DNA of 64,000 bases, from assembly GCA_030267565.1 (NCBI GenBank), contig BRXU01000007.1, positions 496,001-560,000 of the forward strand. The letters run 5' to 3'. Positions within the stretch are counted from its first letter, which is position 1; each line of letters opens with the position of its first letter. A program made the position numbers and the translations under genes. Origin of the DNA: Pleodorina starrii. Lineage: Eukaryota; Chlorophyta; Chlorophyceae; Chlamydomonadales; Volvocaceae. This document shows, piece by piece, positions 23,979 through 35,466 of the stretch. Under the pieces are notes generated by a model. That model searched no databases and was not told the origin of the DNA. It saw nothing but the letters and a program-made list of their open reading frames with translations.

Positions 23979-26035
23979 GGGCCCTGAACCAGATAGTCTG
24001 GCCTCATGCCTGCAGTGCGATTCGCGGTGTGATGATGCGTTGGTGCATTGAATGGATGGATGGGCGGGTAGCGTGTACAGATGTGTAGGCATGTAGGTCG
24101 TGAGAGAGCACGTGGGGAAAAGGGGATGTGATGGGTTGGGGAGGGTGTGCGCTCGCCGGGGACGTATGGGTTGGCTTTTGACACGGTGGGATCGGGTCGG
24201 GTCGGCCTCCGCAGGCGCTGCAACGGTATTGGAAAGATCTGAAAGTGGAGATGCTCCTAATTCAGTCCGTTGCAACAATGTAGCAACATGTTTGTTTCCT
24301 GATAGTGGCGGATCTGCAGACATGCAGACAGCTGCGCGGCGGCGTCCATGGTACCGGTATACAAATAACCCGCCTGCGGGGGTGGGGCCGGGCGACATGG
24401 GTTGTTGTGGTTTGGGAGGGGATGGCTGGTTCCTCGCTGAGTCGAGGAGGGGTGGTCGGTGGGAGGGAGGGTGGCTTTCTGGCGGGTTCGGGGCTGGTAT
24501 CGTCGGGGTACAGGGCCGCCGTCGCGGGGGTGGGAGTATTGAGTTAGTGCTGGATCACGCACGCAGGGGTTCGCGCAGGTGTCGTTGGAATTGGAGTGGA
24601 GCACCGCATGTCCGCATCCGCATGGCAGGTATGGCAGGTTTCCGTGTAGTACACTACATTTTGCTGCAGGGGTGTTATGTGCAGTCCGTTATTACGGCTT
24701 GTATCACCGTTACCTAGACGGTTACCCAGTACTTACCTGTCACCACAAGGTGTTAGGACGTTACTGTGCCTGTCGTACTTCCTGACGAGTGACGACTATA
24801 TCCTGACTTTGGTTAGTCCCGTTAAGGCGGACATTGGTCTTCACAAGTGCCAACTAACCGATTACCTTCGGGGTATATCTTTTTTCGCTTCCGCATATGT
24901 ATGACATTACTATACGCTACAAGAGGCATCTGCACTTTCAGCCGCGCGCGCGCTTTTGGGTGTTTAAAGAGGGCTTTTGGAGGCAAGAGGTGCAGCTATA
25001 CCGCTCTTTGATGGGCGGAGCGCTTGGTGGCTGTGCCGTCCAAGACCTACAGTCTTTCCGTACAACGCTGGATGGTATGTATGTAATTTGCTTGACCTGA
25101 CCGGCGTCCCTTGCGCAGCAGGTTCTGGTCTTCGTGGAAACCAGGAAGGGCGTGTGGTGCATGGGAGGCTGCCTGGTGCCTGAGAGGCTGCCGAGTTGTT
25201 GAGCAACACTCCCCCGGCTTCGGAGCGGCACAGCAGCGTAATCCTAGATTTTTTTCTCTCATACGCTTTGTTAGGGGGGCACCTGGCTACCCGGCTGGGA
25301 AGGGGCCCCGTCGACGGTCGTTGACCCCCCGGGTCGAGGCCCCGCCGCTGCGATTGCCAAAAGAAGGACCGCTGCTGCGGTGGCTTTCCCGCACAGCGTC
25401 AAGAGGGGAGGCCCGTCATCGTCGTGAGCTTCGCGGTTGCTGATTTCATTTGTCGTACCTAACGGCGGCAGTACATCCGTACGGTGGGACGACAAAAGCG
25501 AGGTCGACGGGCGAGCACGCGCGAGCAGTATGTCGAGCATGTCAAGAGCATGTCGCCGGCGCCGCTCAATATTTCAAGATTTATCAGGAGGGTGGCTAAT
25601 CTCTTCGGTCTACAGCACGTGTAGCGAGACATGAAAACATTACCGCGCCGAGGGTGCGAGGGAGATGAGAGGATATGGGGTGGGGATAGTGTGTCGACAG
25701 GAGCCAACCTGCTCAGCCGGACGTACATTCCGCGCCACCTTTCGGCTACATCTCAACGTGTCAGACAGCCACCTTGTTTCACGGGGCCCCAGATGAGAGG
25801 CCGCCTGTAAGGACGTCAGGCCCAAAGGGCCGCTCGTCCATTCGCAAGGCGTTAATTACGACAAGGGCCTTATGGCGCTTGCAACGAACTCCGTTTAAAT
25901 ACTACAACTCATACCTGAACGATGTCTTTCAAAAACACCATTCTGTGTCTTCTAACCTATCTAGGTTAGTTACATAACGGCATAGGACCCTATAGGGACC
26001 GGTCGGACGTCGAAGTACGGCTCAAACTTTTGATT
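23979..26035. other. Spacer between the two MYND genes
   Basis: No gene was seen. Positions 23979 to about 25585 are the 3' flank of copy A and align with 30126-31590, apart from a 254-bp block present only here (24670-24923). From about 25590 the sequence is the duplicated promoter of copy B, with a 203-bp block (25806-26008) absent upstream of copy A. Confidence 0.75.
25082..25086 (+). terminator. Candidate TGTAA signal for MYND gene A
   Basis: TGTAA lies about 1.1 kb after the stop. The aligned position in the copy B flank reads CGTAA, so the motif is not conserved there. Confidence 0.35.
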
Positions 26036-29000
26036 ATGCAAAGCCCCTTTCGCATCTCGGTGAATAAGGAAGTTGCGTGTGGCTGTCTCCATAGTCACTC
26101 GTGTGGCAACATGAACCAAAGCTCAGACCCAAGATACTTATTTAGTACAGGCCCTGGGCCAAACGACAGGCGCCAAAGGCTTCAGGCAGAAATGGATTAT
26201 CTTCTTCGGGATTCGGCGGTTATGAGGAGCCTGGAAAGCCTAGCCGAGCAGGCGGTGTCCACTGAAGGCCAGCTGAGCGATGCCGACTGGCTCCTGTTGA
26301 CCAGGGAGCTAAAGGAAGTAACTGATTGCCTTCTGACAAACACATTAAGGATTTTTGGAGCCCTCAAGCCCAGACATACTTTTTCCACAACTCTCGCGCG
26401 TTTGGTCTCGGTCGCCATCCGCTTGCCGTCCGTCGCCCTCGAGGACCAGGGCGCACCCCGCCGCAAGTTTGTCGACATGGTCATCATCAGCCTGCGCAGC
26501 TTGCTGTCCAGCGTCAGCACCTTCTCAGCCTCCTCACTACGAGCCCCCCTAGACAGGAGGATTCCCGAGCAAATGTGCGCGAACGCAGCCGCGGGTGCCC
26601 TGGTCAAGGTCGTCGTCGGCCTGCTCCGCGCGCAGCTCCTCCAGTGCGCCAGCCAGCGACTCTCTGAGGCGGTGCAGCACATGCACCGCGCGCTGGGGCC
26701 CGCAGCCACAGCCGCAGCAGCTTCCACCGGACCCGCGCCCCTCCCCCCCGAACAGCCGCCCCCCAACTCAGCCTCCAGCGTCGCCGTCATCCGCTACGCA
26801 ACCCTCCTGATCGAGACGATGTGCCAGCTCATCCTGCTGCTGCCAGCCCTCGGGTACGACATCTCCACCTGGCGCCAATTCCTCCACTGCCTGGCTAGCG
26901 GCCTGCGTGACAGCACCTTCTTGGAGCACGCCTCCCAGGCGCTGATCACCTCGGCGATGCTGCTGAAGGCCCCCGGCGTCGAGGCCGAGGCGGGCAACCG
27001 CGAAGCGGACATCGGTAACGAGGTAACGTTCACGCTGGGGCGTGTGGGCACCATGTTCTCGAACCTTCGGCTGCAACACGACGCCGGCGACGGCGCGCCC
27101 TTCGCCGCGCCGCTGCGGGAGGTGCTGGCCGGCCCCTGCCTACAGAACCTGGTGCTGTCCTGCGGCCTGGTGTCGCTGAACTTCATCGACCACTGCGGAA
27201 CCTACGGCCTGGAGCCTTGCCTGCAGCGCACCTTGCCCGTCGCCGTGCTGGCGCCGGAGTCGTGGGGCGTGGACGGCGGGCAGGTCCAGTGCGCCGTCCG
27301 CCTGCCGGTCACCACCTGTTCGGCAGTGCGCAACCTGATTCCCGCCCTGGAGCTGTACGACCAGCCGGGCAGCCCGCTGCACGGCTGGAACACGGGCTGC
27401 GGCGTGGCGCTCCGCGTCGCCAGCGCGGCGCTTGCCTCGGCGGCGGCGTGGGTGCAGATGGAGGAGGAGGCCAGGGCAGGCGCGGCGGCGGCGTCATCAG
27501 CAGCTGCAGCGGCGTCAGCGGCTGCAGCGGCGTCAGCATCAGAATCATCAGCAGCGGCGGCGGCAGTAACAGCAACAGCAGCAGCAGGAGCAGCAGCAGC
27601 AGTGGTACCCGAGCAGCCCGGGGTTCAGGCCCCGGAGCCGCAGCGTGTCGACATCCCGCCGTGGCGGCGGCAGGTGTATGCGCTGCTGCCAAAGAACAGC
27701 GTGGTCGACATTTCAGTGCGGGCGCTGCGAACCGCCAGCCGCATCCAGAACAGCCCCTCGCTGGGAGCTGCCGCCGCCGCCCCTGCCCCTGCCGCTGATC
27801 CGGCGATGAGGGTGGACCGGTGGCGGATGGCCCTCGCCACAGTAGAGTATGCGCTGCGGTGGCGCGGGAACGCCGACTTCGATGGTCTGGCGGGTCTGCT
27901 GGTGATGGCGGCGCCGCCGAGGCTGGAGAACAGGGGTGAGCGGAGGAGCAGGGTTGGGCGGCGCCGGCGGCTTGATTTCGTTGGATGTGTGGCTGGGCCC
28001 TGCCCTCTGCGCGTTTCACCGGGTCTGGGAGCTGCGGGTGGGTTGTCGTCGAACTGAATTGAACTGGGCTGAAGTGAACCGAAGTGGGGAGCCCGGAAGG
28101 GTTGTTTGCTCCGTCATTGAGGGAGGAAAAGACGAGCGAATCGCCCCATGGGTCGAACGTCGTTTTGGGGGGAAATGCACTGTATATGTACACTGTAAAT
28201 GGGGCCTTATGGCACCGGAAGGGTTGTTTGGCCGTGACTGCTGAACAGCGTGACTGCTGAACAGCGTGACTGCTGAACAGCGTGACTGCTGAACAGCGTG
28301 ACTGCTGAACAGCGTGACTGCTGAACAGCGGCAGCCGCCGCCGCAGCCGCCACCGCCGCATCCCCTGCAAGCCCTTATTCCCTTAATGGTGGTGGCACGC
28401 GTACTGTGGACCCGACCCCTGCCGCACTGCGCTTCTCCCCCTCGTCTGCCAGACTCGCCGCTGCCGCACACCGCAACACCCGAGGTGGCCGCGGCGCTGG
28501 ACGCCGGCCTGCTGCCCTGCTTGGAGCGCCTGCTGCGCCGCGCCGCCAGTGAACCGCGCGGCAAGGAGGATGAGCTCGCTGCCGAGTTCCTGCGGGTGGA
28601 TGAAAACTTCCTGTTTGGGCGCCTATTGTTGTACGGCGACCGCCGGCAGTCGGCGGCGACGTTTGCGACGCTGCGGAAGGTGCGCCGCCGGCACTTCGTG
28701 GTCGGCACCTCGCAGCACGCCGCCGCCGCCGCCGCCGCGGTGGGGCCGGAGCCGCCGTGGCTAAGAGACGCGCTGCTGAAGACTGTGGTGTCGGCCATGT
28801 CCGAGGGCAGGGCCTGGCTGCTTGACGCGGTGGCGAAGGGTGGTGCGATCTGCGACGCCTCCGACGCCGGTAGGTCAAACAGCGCCGTCGCCGCTGCTGG
28901 CGGCACTGCCGCAGCGGGCGTCAACGCCGCCGCTGACGGCGCCGCCACAGCTGATGCCGGCGGCGCCGCCGATGCGGAGCCACAGCGGCGGCTGGGCTGG

Positions 29001-30125
29001 CTGCTGACGCGGTTCCTGCACGACTGGCTGCCGACGATGGCGGCTTACGTGGCGGCGCCGTATGCCCTACAGGCCCCGAACAAAGACGCCTACTGGCCCC
29101 AGCTGCCGGCCTTCATCTGGCACTGCGTATCCTGCGTGCAGCTGCTCGCCTACAGCCTGAGGGACGGAGGGATGGGCTCCGCCGTCTCCCAATCTGCGGA
29201 TGGGATGGCGCCGGAGGCCGACGCTGGAAGCAGCAGCAGCGGCGGCGGTCCCGCCGTCGGTGGCGCGGCGGCGCGGCAGCTTCCGGTTGACAGCTGGCAG
29301 CGTCGGGTGCTGGCGGATGCGGGCGTGATGGGCCTGCTGGGCTCCGCCCTGCGGCTCTCGGAGGACGAGAGCTGGCGGCGGCGGCTCCCGAGGGCCTCGG
29401 GCGGGGATGCGTGCACATCGCTGTGCCTGGCTGATGCGATGTGCCGGGTCGCGGTGGCGTTCCCCGGGGAGGTCCGCGAGGCGACCGTCGCGGCCGCGGC
29501 GGCGGCGGATATGGTCAAGCGGATGCACGGCGCGAGGGCTGGCAGCGGCGGTGTCGGCCGGCGCAGCGGAGGCGATTTTCGCAGCAGGCGCGGCGCCGCC
29601 GCTGCGGGGGGTGGAAGCGGCGGGGCGGGAGGCAGTGCTGACGGTGGCCCTGCGGAGGAGGACCTCGCGATTGCGTCGTACTGGCTGCCGAGTTTGGTGC
29701 GGTCCCTGGCGGCGCGGGTGCGGGCGGAGCATCTGGAGTGTTTTGCAGCGCCGGTGGCGGTCGCGTTGGAAGCGCTGGCGGTGCAGCTGGAGCTGTGGAT
29801 CGAGGGCGGGGCCGAGGACGTGGCGGCGGGGCCGATGGGGGCGGTGATGCCGCTGCCGGAGGATCCAGTCGTGGCGGCGGCGGCGGCGGCGTTGCTGGCG
29901 GCGCCCGACGAGCCCGCTTTCTCGCCGCTGCGCACCTGTGCCAACCCGTCTTGTGTCAACCTGGAGGGGGACAGCGAGGCGGAGCTGCGGCTGCAGGCGT
30001 GCGGGGGCTGCGGGGCGGTGGGCTACTGCTGCCGCGAGTGCCAGGTGGCGCACTGGCGGGCGGGGCACAAGGCCGAGTGCAGGGGCCAGCGGGTGGGGGC
30101 GGCGGCGCAGTCGGGCTCGCAGTAG
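26036..30125 (+). CDS. MYND zinc-finger protein, tandem copy B
   Basis: This is the paralogue of copy A, with the same two-exon structure: 26036-27935 and 28453-30125, phase 1 junction, 1190 aa. The frame is intact throughout and the MYND ligands are all conserved at residues about 1129-1174 (CANPSC, CGGC, YCCREC, HWRAGHKAEC). Differences from copy A lie mostly in low-complexity linkers. The Ser/Ala tract after about residue 480 is longer and Ala-richer. Insertions such as the segment containing SADGMAPEADAGSSSSGGG are present before the last third. Both copies therefore appear to encode full proteins; neither is an obvious pseudogene. Function and partners are unknown. Confidence 0.85.
28234..28329 (+). 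repeat. Six copies of a 16-bp minisatellite in the MYND B intron
   Basis: Six perfect head-to-tail copies of GTGACTGCTGAACAGC lie in the only intron of copy B (27936-28452). Copy A has a single degenerate unit at the corresponding place (about 22243-22260), so the array expanded after duplication. Confidence 0.95.
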
Positions 30126-33100
30126 GGGCCCTGAACCAGATACTCTGGCCTCATGCCTGCAGTGCGATTCGCGGTGTGATGATGCGTTGGTGCATTGAAT
30201 GGATGGATGGACGGGTAGCCTGTACAGATGTATCGGCATGTAGGTCGTGAGAGGGCACGTGGGGGAAGGGGATATGATGGGTTGGCTACTGACACGGTCG
30301 GGGCGGGTCGGCCTCCGCAGGCGCTGCAACGGTCTTAAAACGGTCTTGCAACGGTCTGAAGGTGGAGGTAGCTCCTAATTCGGTCCGTTGCAATCATGTA
30401 GCAACAGAATGTGTTTGTTTCCTGGTAGTGGCGGATCTGCAGACATGCAGACAGTTGCACGGCGGCGTCCATGGTACACAAATAACCTGCCTATTTTTAC
30501 TATTGTCATGACTGGGACGTTGCACCTGTCCTGTCCGGTCAAGTGCTGTCCTGCGAGATCGCAGGGTTTTACGGTGTTGTGGTTGTAGGGTTTTACGGTT
30601 TTGGTGGGAGGAGGGGTGGTCGGTGGGAGGGGGATGGCTTTCTGGCGGGTTCGGGGCCGGTGTTGTCGGGGGCCGGGGCCGCCGTCGGGGGGGTGGGAGT
30701 ATTGGGTCTTGAGTATGGAGTTGGTGCTGGATCACACACGCAGGGGTTTGCGCAGGTGTCGTTGGAGTTGGACTGGAGCACCGCATCCGCATCCGGTACA
30801 TGGCAGGTACGATTGAGGTATGTACGTGTAGTACACTATAAGTATAGGTATTTTTGCTGCAGAGGCATCTGCACTTTCAGCTGCGCGCGCTTTTGGATGT
30901 TTAAAGAGGGCTTTTGGAGGCAAGAGGCGCAGCTATACCCCTCTTTGATGGGCGGAGCGCTTGATGGCTGTGCCGTCCAAGACCAGCAGTATTGCCGTAC
31001 AACGCCGGATGGTAACATACGTAATTTGCTTGACATAAACGGCGTGTCCATTGCGGAGCAGGTTGTGTTTTTAATTTTGCTGAAAAAACTGCTTTACTGC
31101 ACGCATTGAAGAGCTCCAGGAAGGGCTTGTGGTGCATGGGAGGCTGCCTGGTGCCTGAGAGGCTGCCGAGTTGTTGAGCAACACTCCCCCGGCTTCGGAG
31201 CGGCACAACAGCGTAAGCCTGGTTTTGTTTTTCTCTCATACGCTTTGTCAGGGGGGGCACCTGGCTACCCGGCTGGGAAGGGGCTCCGTCGAAGACCTCG
31301 GGACCTCGGGAGCCCCCGGGTGGAGGCCCCGCAGCTGTGAATGCCAAAAGAAGGACCGCTGCTGCGGTGGCTTTCCCGCACAGTATCAAGAAAGAGGAGT
31401 CGTGGTCGTGGCCGTCGTGGGTTTCGCGGTCGTTGATTACATTTGTTGTACCTAACGGTGGGGGTATCTTCTTTTTACCCGTACGGGGGACGGTGGGACG
31501 ACAGAAGCAAGGTCGACGCGCGAGTACAGGGCCGAGCCTGTCAGGGGAATGTGGAAGACCAAAAACGCGGCATGTCGCCGGCGCCGCTCCCTAGTCATTA
31601 CCCCCGCATCGCCTACATTGTCCCCGAGGCACCCTGGGGAAGGAATACACACACATCACACGCACGCACATACACAACCCGACAATGCACAGCCCGCTGG
31701 CTCCGTACGCCCTCCCAACGGCCCTTCGGAGGGCCGGGATTCCAATGTTGTGATGTCGGAACGGTAACAAGAACAACAAACAGCAACTTCAAAAAGCTCG
31801 CGCGCCCGCGAGCCCCCGCCCGCCGTAGCGCCGGCATTTGGCCGGGGGCCACACACGTCGTGGGCACTGGCGGGGCCGCCTGGGGCAAAGTACTTGCAAC
31901 CCTACATTACCAAACACAATGTGGCCAATGTGCACATTTTCTTCATTATTCTTCGTTCCTTGGGCGTCGCCTCACCCCGCCTCCCCTCTCCTCCCCTCCC
32001 CGCCCCTCAACAACTCGTGCTTACAATGCACGTGTAGTTAGTCACGAAAGTAACACACGCTGCACGGCCCGCCACCGTCCCGCCCCGCCGGCACCATCAA
32101 GCCTCGCAGTCATGAATTCGTACGCCGTGTAATACATACACACACACGCATACGCACACACACGCACGCACGCAGGTACGCACACGCAGCATACCGTAAA
32201 GCGTCCGCGCTCGGGGGTTGGGGTTCAGCTCACTCACCCCGGTTCTCCTCTCTAAAGCCTTACACCCCCCGCTGGGTCCTGAGCGCACTGATCCGACCCG
32301 ATCCAACCCGACCCCACCCCATCACACCCCGGGAATCCCTCCACCCCACCGCCACAGCCGCTGCCGTGTGGGAGCAGATCAGTACGATTGCCGTACACAG
32401 TAGTACATTAGGGCATATGGCCCTCCCCTTCCAAATGCCGTACAACGCATACTAGGCAGCTCGCCGCGCCGGCAAGTAACGGCCCGACCTCGGCAGCTTT
32501 GGCTCATTGGGCTCGAATGGAAACAATGCGGGGTCAGGTGCCTCCCCCGGCCCACCCCCCGCCCCCCCGGCGTTGCAGGACCGGGTTCGAATCCAATCTC
32601 AGTCGCAACCCGCAGGTCTCGGTAACCCGCAGTCGCGACCGCAAGTTACAAAGACGCGGCAGCACCTGTCCACATCACCGCTGGGGAACCCCTGGCCTGT
32701 TGTTTCCGCTGGAGGTCGAGGGCTCAACTCCTCTTCGAGCCTCTCCTCCTCCGCCCTTGCCTGTCCCCCTCTTCCCCTTCCGCCCCTCACCCCCTCGAGC
32801 GGGCGGAAGGAAGGAAGGATCCCCCCCGGGATGCCAACACACTCTACTTCGCGAGGCAGGAAAAGGAAGGCGCCCCACCACATCAATCCATGTACCCCGT
32901 TTCAGCAACGGGGGGCTTATTCCTTCTTGAGTCAGGTCAGTGTCGCACGCGACTCACCCGACTCGACGCGAAGCGACTCGACTCGTCTCGCGCGCGCGCC
33001 TCGGTCCAAGCGGAAACGACCACCACGGCGGGATGCGGAGTAGCCGTTACGCAGGGAGACCCAATGCAGCGGGATGGCGATGGCAGGGGGAGCTGCCGCG

Positions 33101-33883
33101 GCAGCCCACATGCCGGGTTGCTCGGCCGAGCCGGTCCGCACACATACACGGCAGCACTCGGCTCGCCGTGATTCCCTTGTTGGCTGCAACGCTGGCGCCC
33201 CGTCGACCCCCAAACCCTAAACTGCAGATAGATTTTCCCCGGCTTGCCGTACTGTGCCGTACTGTACCGCGAACTATACCGTTGTCTGCCGTAAATGGCG
33301 ATGGCCTGGCAGAGCTCCGCTCTCCCACCCTCTCCCCCTCTTCCTCCCTCCCTTTCCCCCTCTCTCACTCGTTTTCGAGTTTTCGCGCACGCTAGGCCAG
33401 CGGCAATAATGCTCCGGGCATTGGCCTCAGAGCATTGGCGCGGAGCACTGGTGCGGGGCTGTCTTCCCCTCACACGGACTCATTCAGTTCCGTTCCATTC
33501 GGTTCCCGCATGCCGCACTCGCTGGCGCCATTCTCTCTCCCTCTCTCTCACACACACATACTCTTACCTCACTCACTCAGTCACTCTCTCTCACACACAT
33601 ATATGCATACACCCAAGGACCAGCAGAGTCCGCCCCGCCCGGCCCTCTCATCCCGGCCCCTCCTTTCCCTTTAACTTTTCCATTCCATTCCTTTCCCTTC
33701 CCTTCCCTTTCCTCTCCTGGCCGAATGTTGGTGGCTGAGCTCCAGAGTGACTGCCATCTTGGCGCATCGCCGCAGCTAGATAGCCATCTAGCTGGCCATC
33801 TAGCTAGACCTCTAGCTAGACATATAGCTCAGCTATGCAGCCATCCAAGCAGTCCGCTGGCCTTGGCTGGACTGTCTAGCCTC
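30126..33883. other. Intergenic region between MYND B and the kinase gene
   Basis: Up to about 31590 this is the duplicated 3' flank. The remainder holds CA/CG-rich microsatellites (near 32135-32190), TC-rich tracts near 33500-33720 and a cluster of CTAGCT words near 33775-33835. No exon was recognised. It should include the kinase 3' UTR, and a minus-strand TGTAA is at 32646-32650. Confidence 0.45.
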
Positions 33884-35433
33884 CTAGCGGTCGGCGGTGC
33901 CGTCGCAGCTCGCCGCCAGCAGCCTCGCTTCCTCCCTCTCCCTCGCCGTCGTCTTGCTGCCGCCCGCCGGAAGCACCGGATGCAGCGAAACAGGATCCGT
34001 AGCCGCGACAGCAGAGGCGCGGACACCCAGCGGGACGCCGGAGGCGGCGGCGGCGGCGGCGGCTCCGCCGCCGCCGCATCCGGCGCTTCCGCCGGCTCCG
34101 CCGGCGGCCGCGGCGGCTGCCGCCGCCGCGGCGTCGCCTGCGGCGGCGGCTCCGCTGCCGCCGCCGCGGCCGCTTGCCGTCCGTCTGACCGCCGCCAGCG
34201 GCATTGGCTCCCCGCTGCTTGTGGGTACCAGCCAGGGCGAGGAAGCTTCCGGAAGCTGCGTCAGGGGGGCGAGGCGAAGCGGGCGGCGGGCGGTTCGGAG
34301 GGGTGGGGAGTCGAACGGCTCGGTTGGTTGGTGAGGATATCCGAACGGCTTATTGAACATGAAAGCCCGATCGGAACCAACCGAACGGGGCCTCCGGACA
34401 ACGGCTGACTAAAGGGGCAGAGCAGTGAACGGCCGGAATGACGCCGTTGGGGAGCGTGTTTGCTTTGGGTTTTGCATTTCCTTCGATGTCCGTGCGCGCC
34501 CTATCAAACCTCGAACGTCGAATTCGGAGTTTCTGTGGATTCGGGTGTCGGGGCAAGAGACCGCGCACCCGCTGCGCCCCACATGGACGGACCCGCACGG
34601 ACCAACCCGCCCGCCGGGGACCCGTGTCGTACCGCCGTACTATAAGGTGCCGTACCTCGGGTCCCGGCGGCGCCGCCTCTTCGGCGGATTGGATAATGGC
34701 GGAGCTCAGATGCGGCATGATGCGCTCGGCTGCGGGGGGTGAGCCGCCGCCGCCGCTGCCGCCGCTGCCGCCGCTGCCGCCGCTGCCGCCGCCGCCGGAG
34801 CCGCCGGAGCCGCCGCCGCCGTTGGCGGCGGCGTCCTCTCCCCCTGTCAGCTGCAGCTTCTCCGACGGCAGAAGCGGCAGCAGGTCCGATCCCTCCTGGG
34901 ATGGCTGTGCAGGCAGCGCCGCCGCCGCCGCCGCCGCGCCGCCGCCGGCGCCGGCGGCGGCGGGCTCCGCCGCCGCCGGCAGCGCCGGCGAAGCCGGCGC
35001 CGACGGCGCTGCCGGCACCCCCGACGGCGGCTGCGCCGGCGTGCTGGCGCCGCTGTTCTGGCTGCCGCTGCGGCGCATCACCTCGCTGCTGTTGGCGGAG
35101 TCGTGCGCGTTCGTGGGCCCCGTCAGCCGCCGCGGCAGCGTCGCGGCGGTGGGGCTGATGATGGCGGCGGCGCCGCCGCCGTCACTGCCGGCGGCTCCGC
35201 CGCCGGCCGCCGGCACCTTGATGTCGTCGCTGACGTCCTGCGGCGGCGGCGCCGCCGGGTGCGGCAGGAAGGCCGGCGACTTGGTCGGCGTCGCGTCGCT
35301 GGCGGCGGCGGCGTCGAACGCCGCCGCCAGGGCCTTGGACGAGAAGCCGCCGGTGGCGGCGGCGGCACCGCCGCCGCCGTGGGTACTGCTGTCGCCGTCA
35401 ACGACCCCTGGCGTCAGGGTCTGCACATCCTCT

Positions 35434-35466
<33 letters not shown>

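Larger units (their letters stand above)
19925..31590 (+). repeat. Tandem segmental duplication of about 5.7-6 kb units carrying MYND genes
   Basis: Unit 1 runs from about 19925 to 25585 and unit 2 from about 25590 to 31590. Each contains upstream sequence, a two-exon MYND-finger gene and about 1.5 kb of downstream sequence. Homology extends over promoter, intron and 3' flank, showing duplication of genomic DNA rather than retroposition. Differences include a 203-bp insertion upstream of gene B (25806-26008), a 254-bp insertion downstream of gene A (24670-24923), and a six-copy 16-bp expansion in the gene B intron. Confidence 0.9.

Noticed and set aside
28234..28329. Six identical units considered as operator or CRISPR-like sites
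   Set aside because: No spacers, intronic position and absence from the paralogue point to simple minisatellite expansion.
31443..32132. 229-residue plus-strand frame downstream of MYND copy B
   Set aside because: It lies in the duplicated 3' flank and beyond, and the corresponding frame is not kept in the copy A flank.
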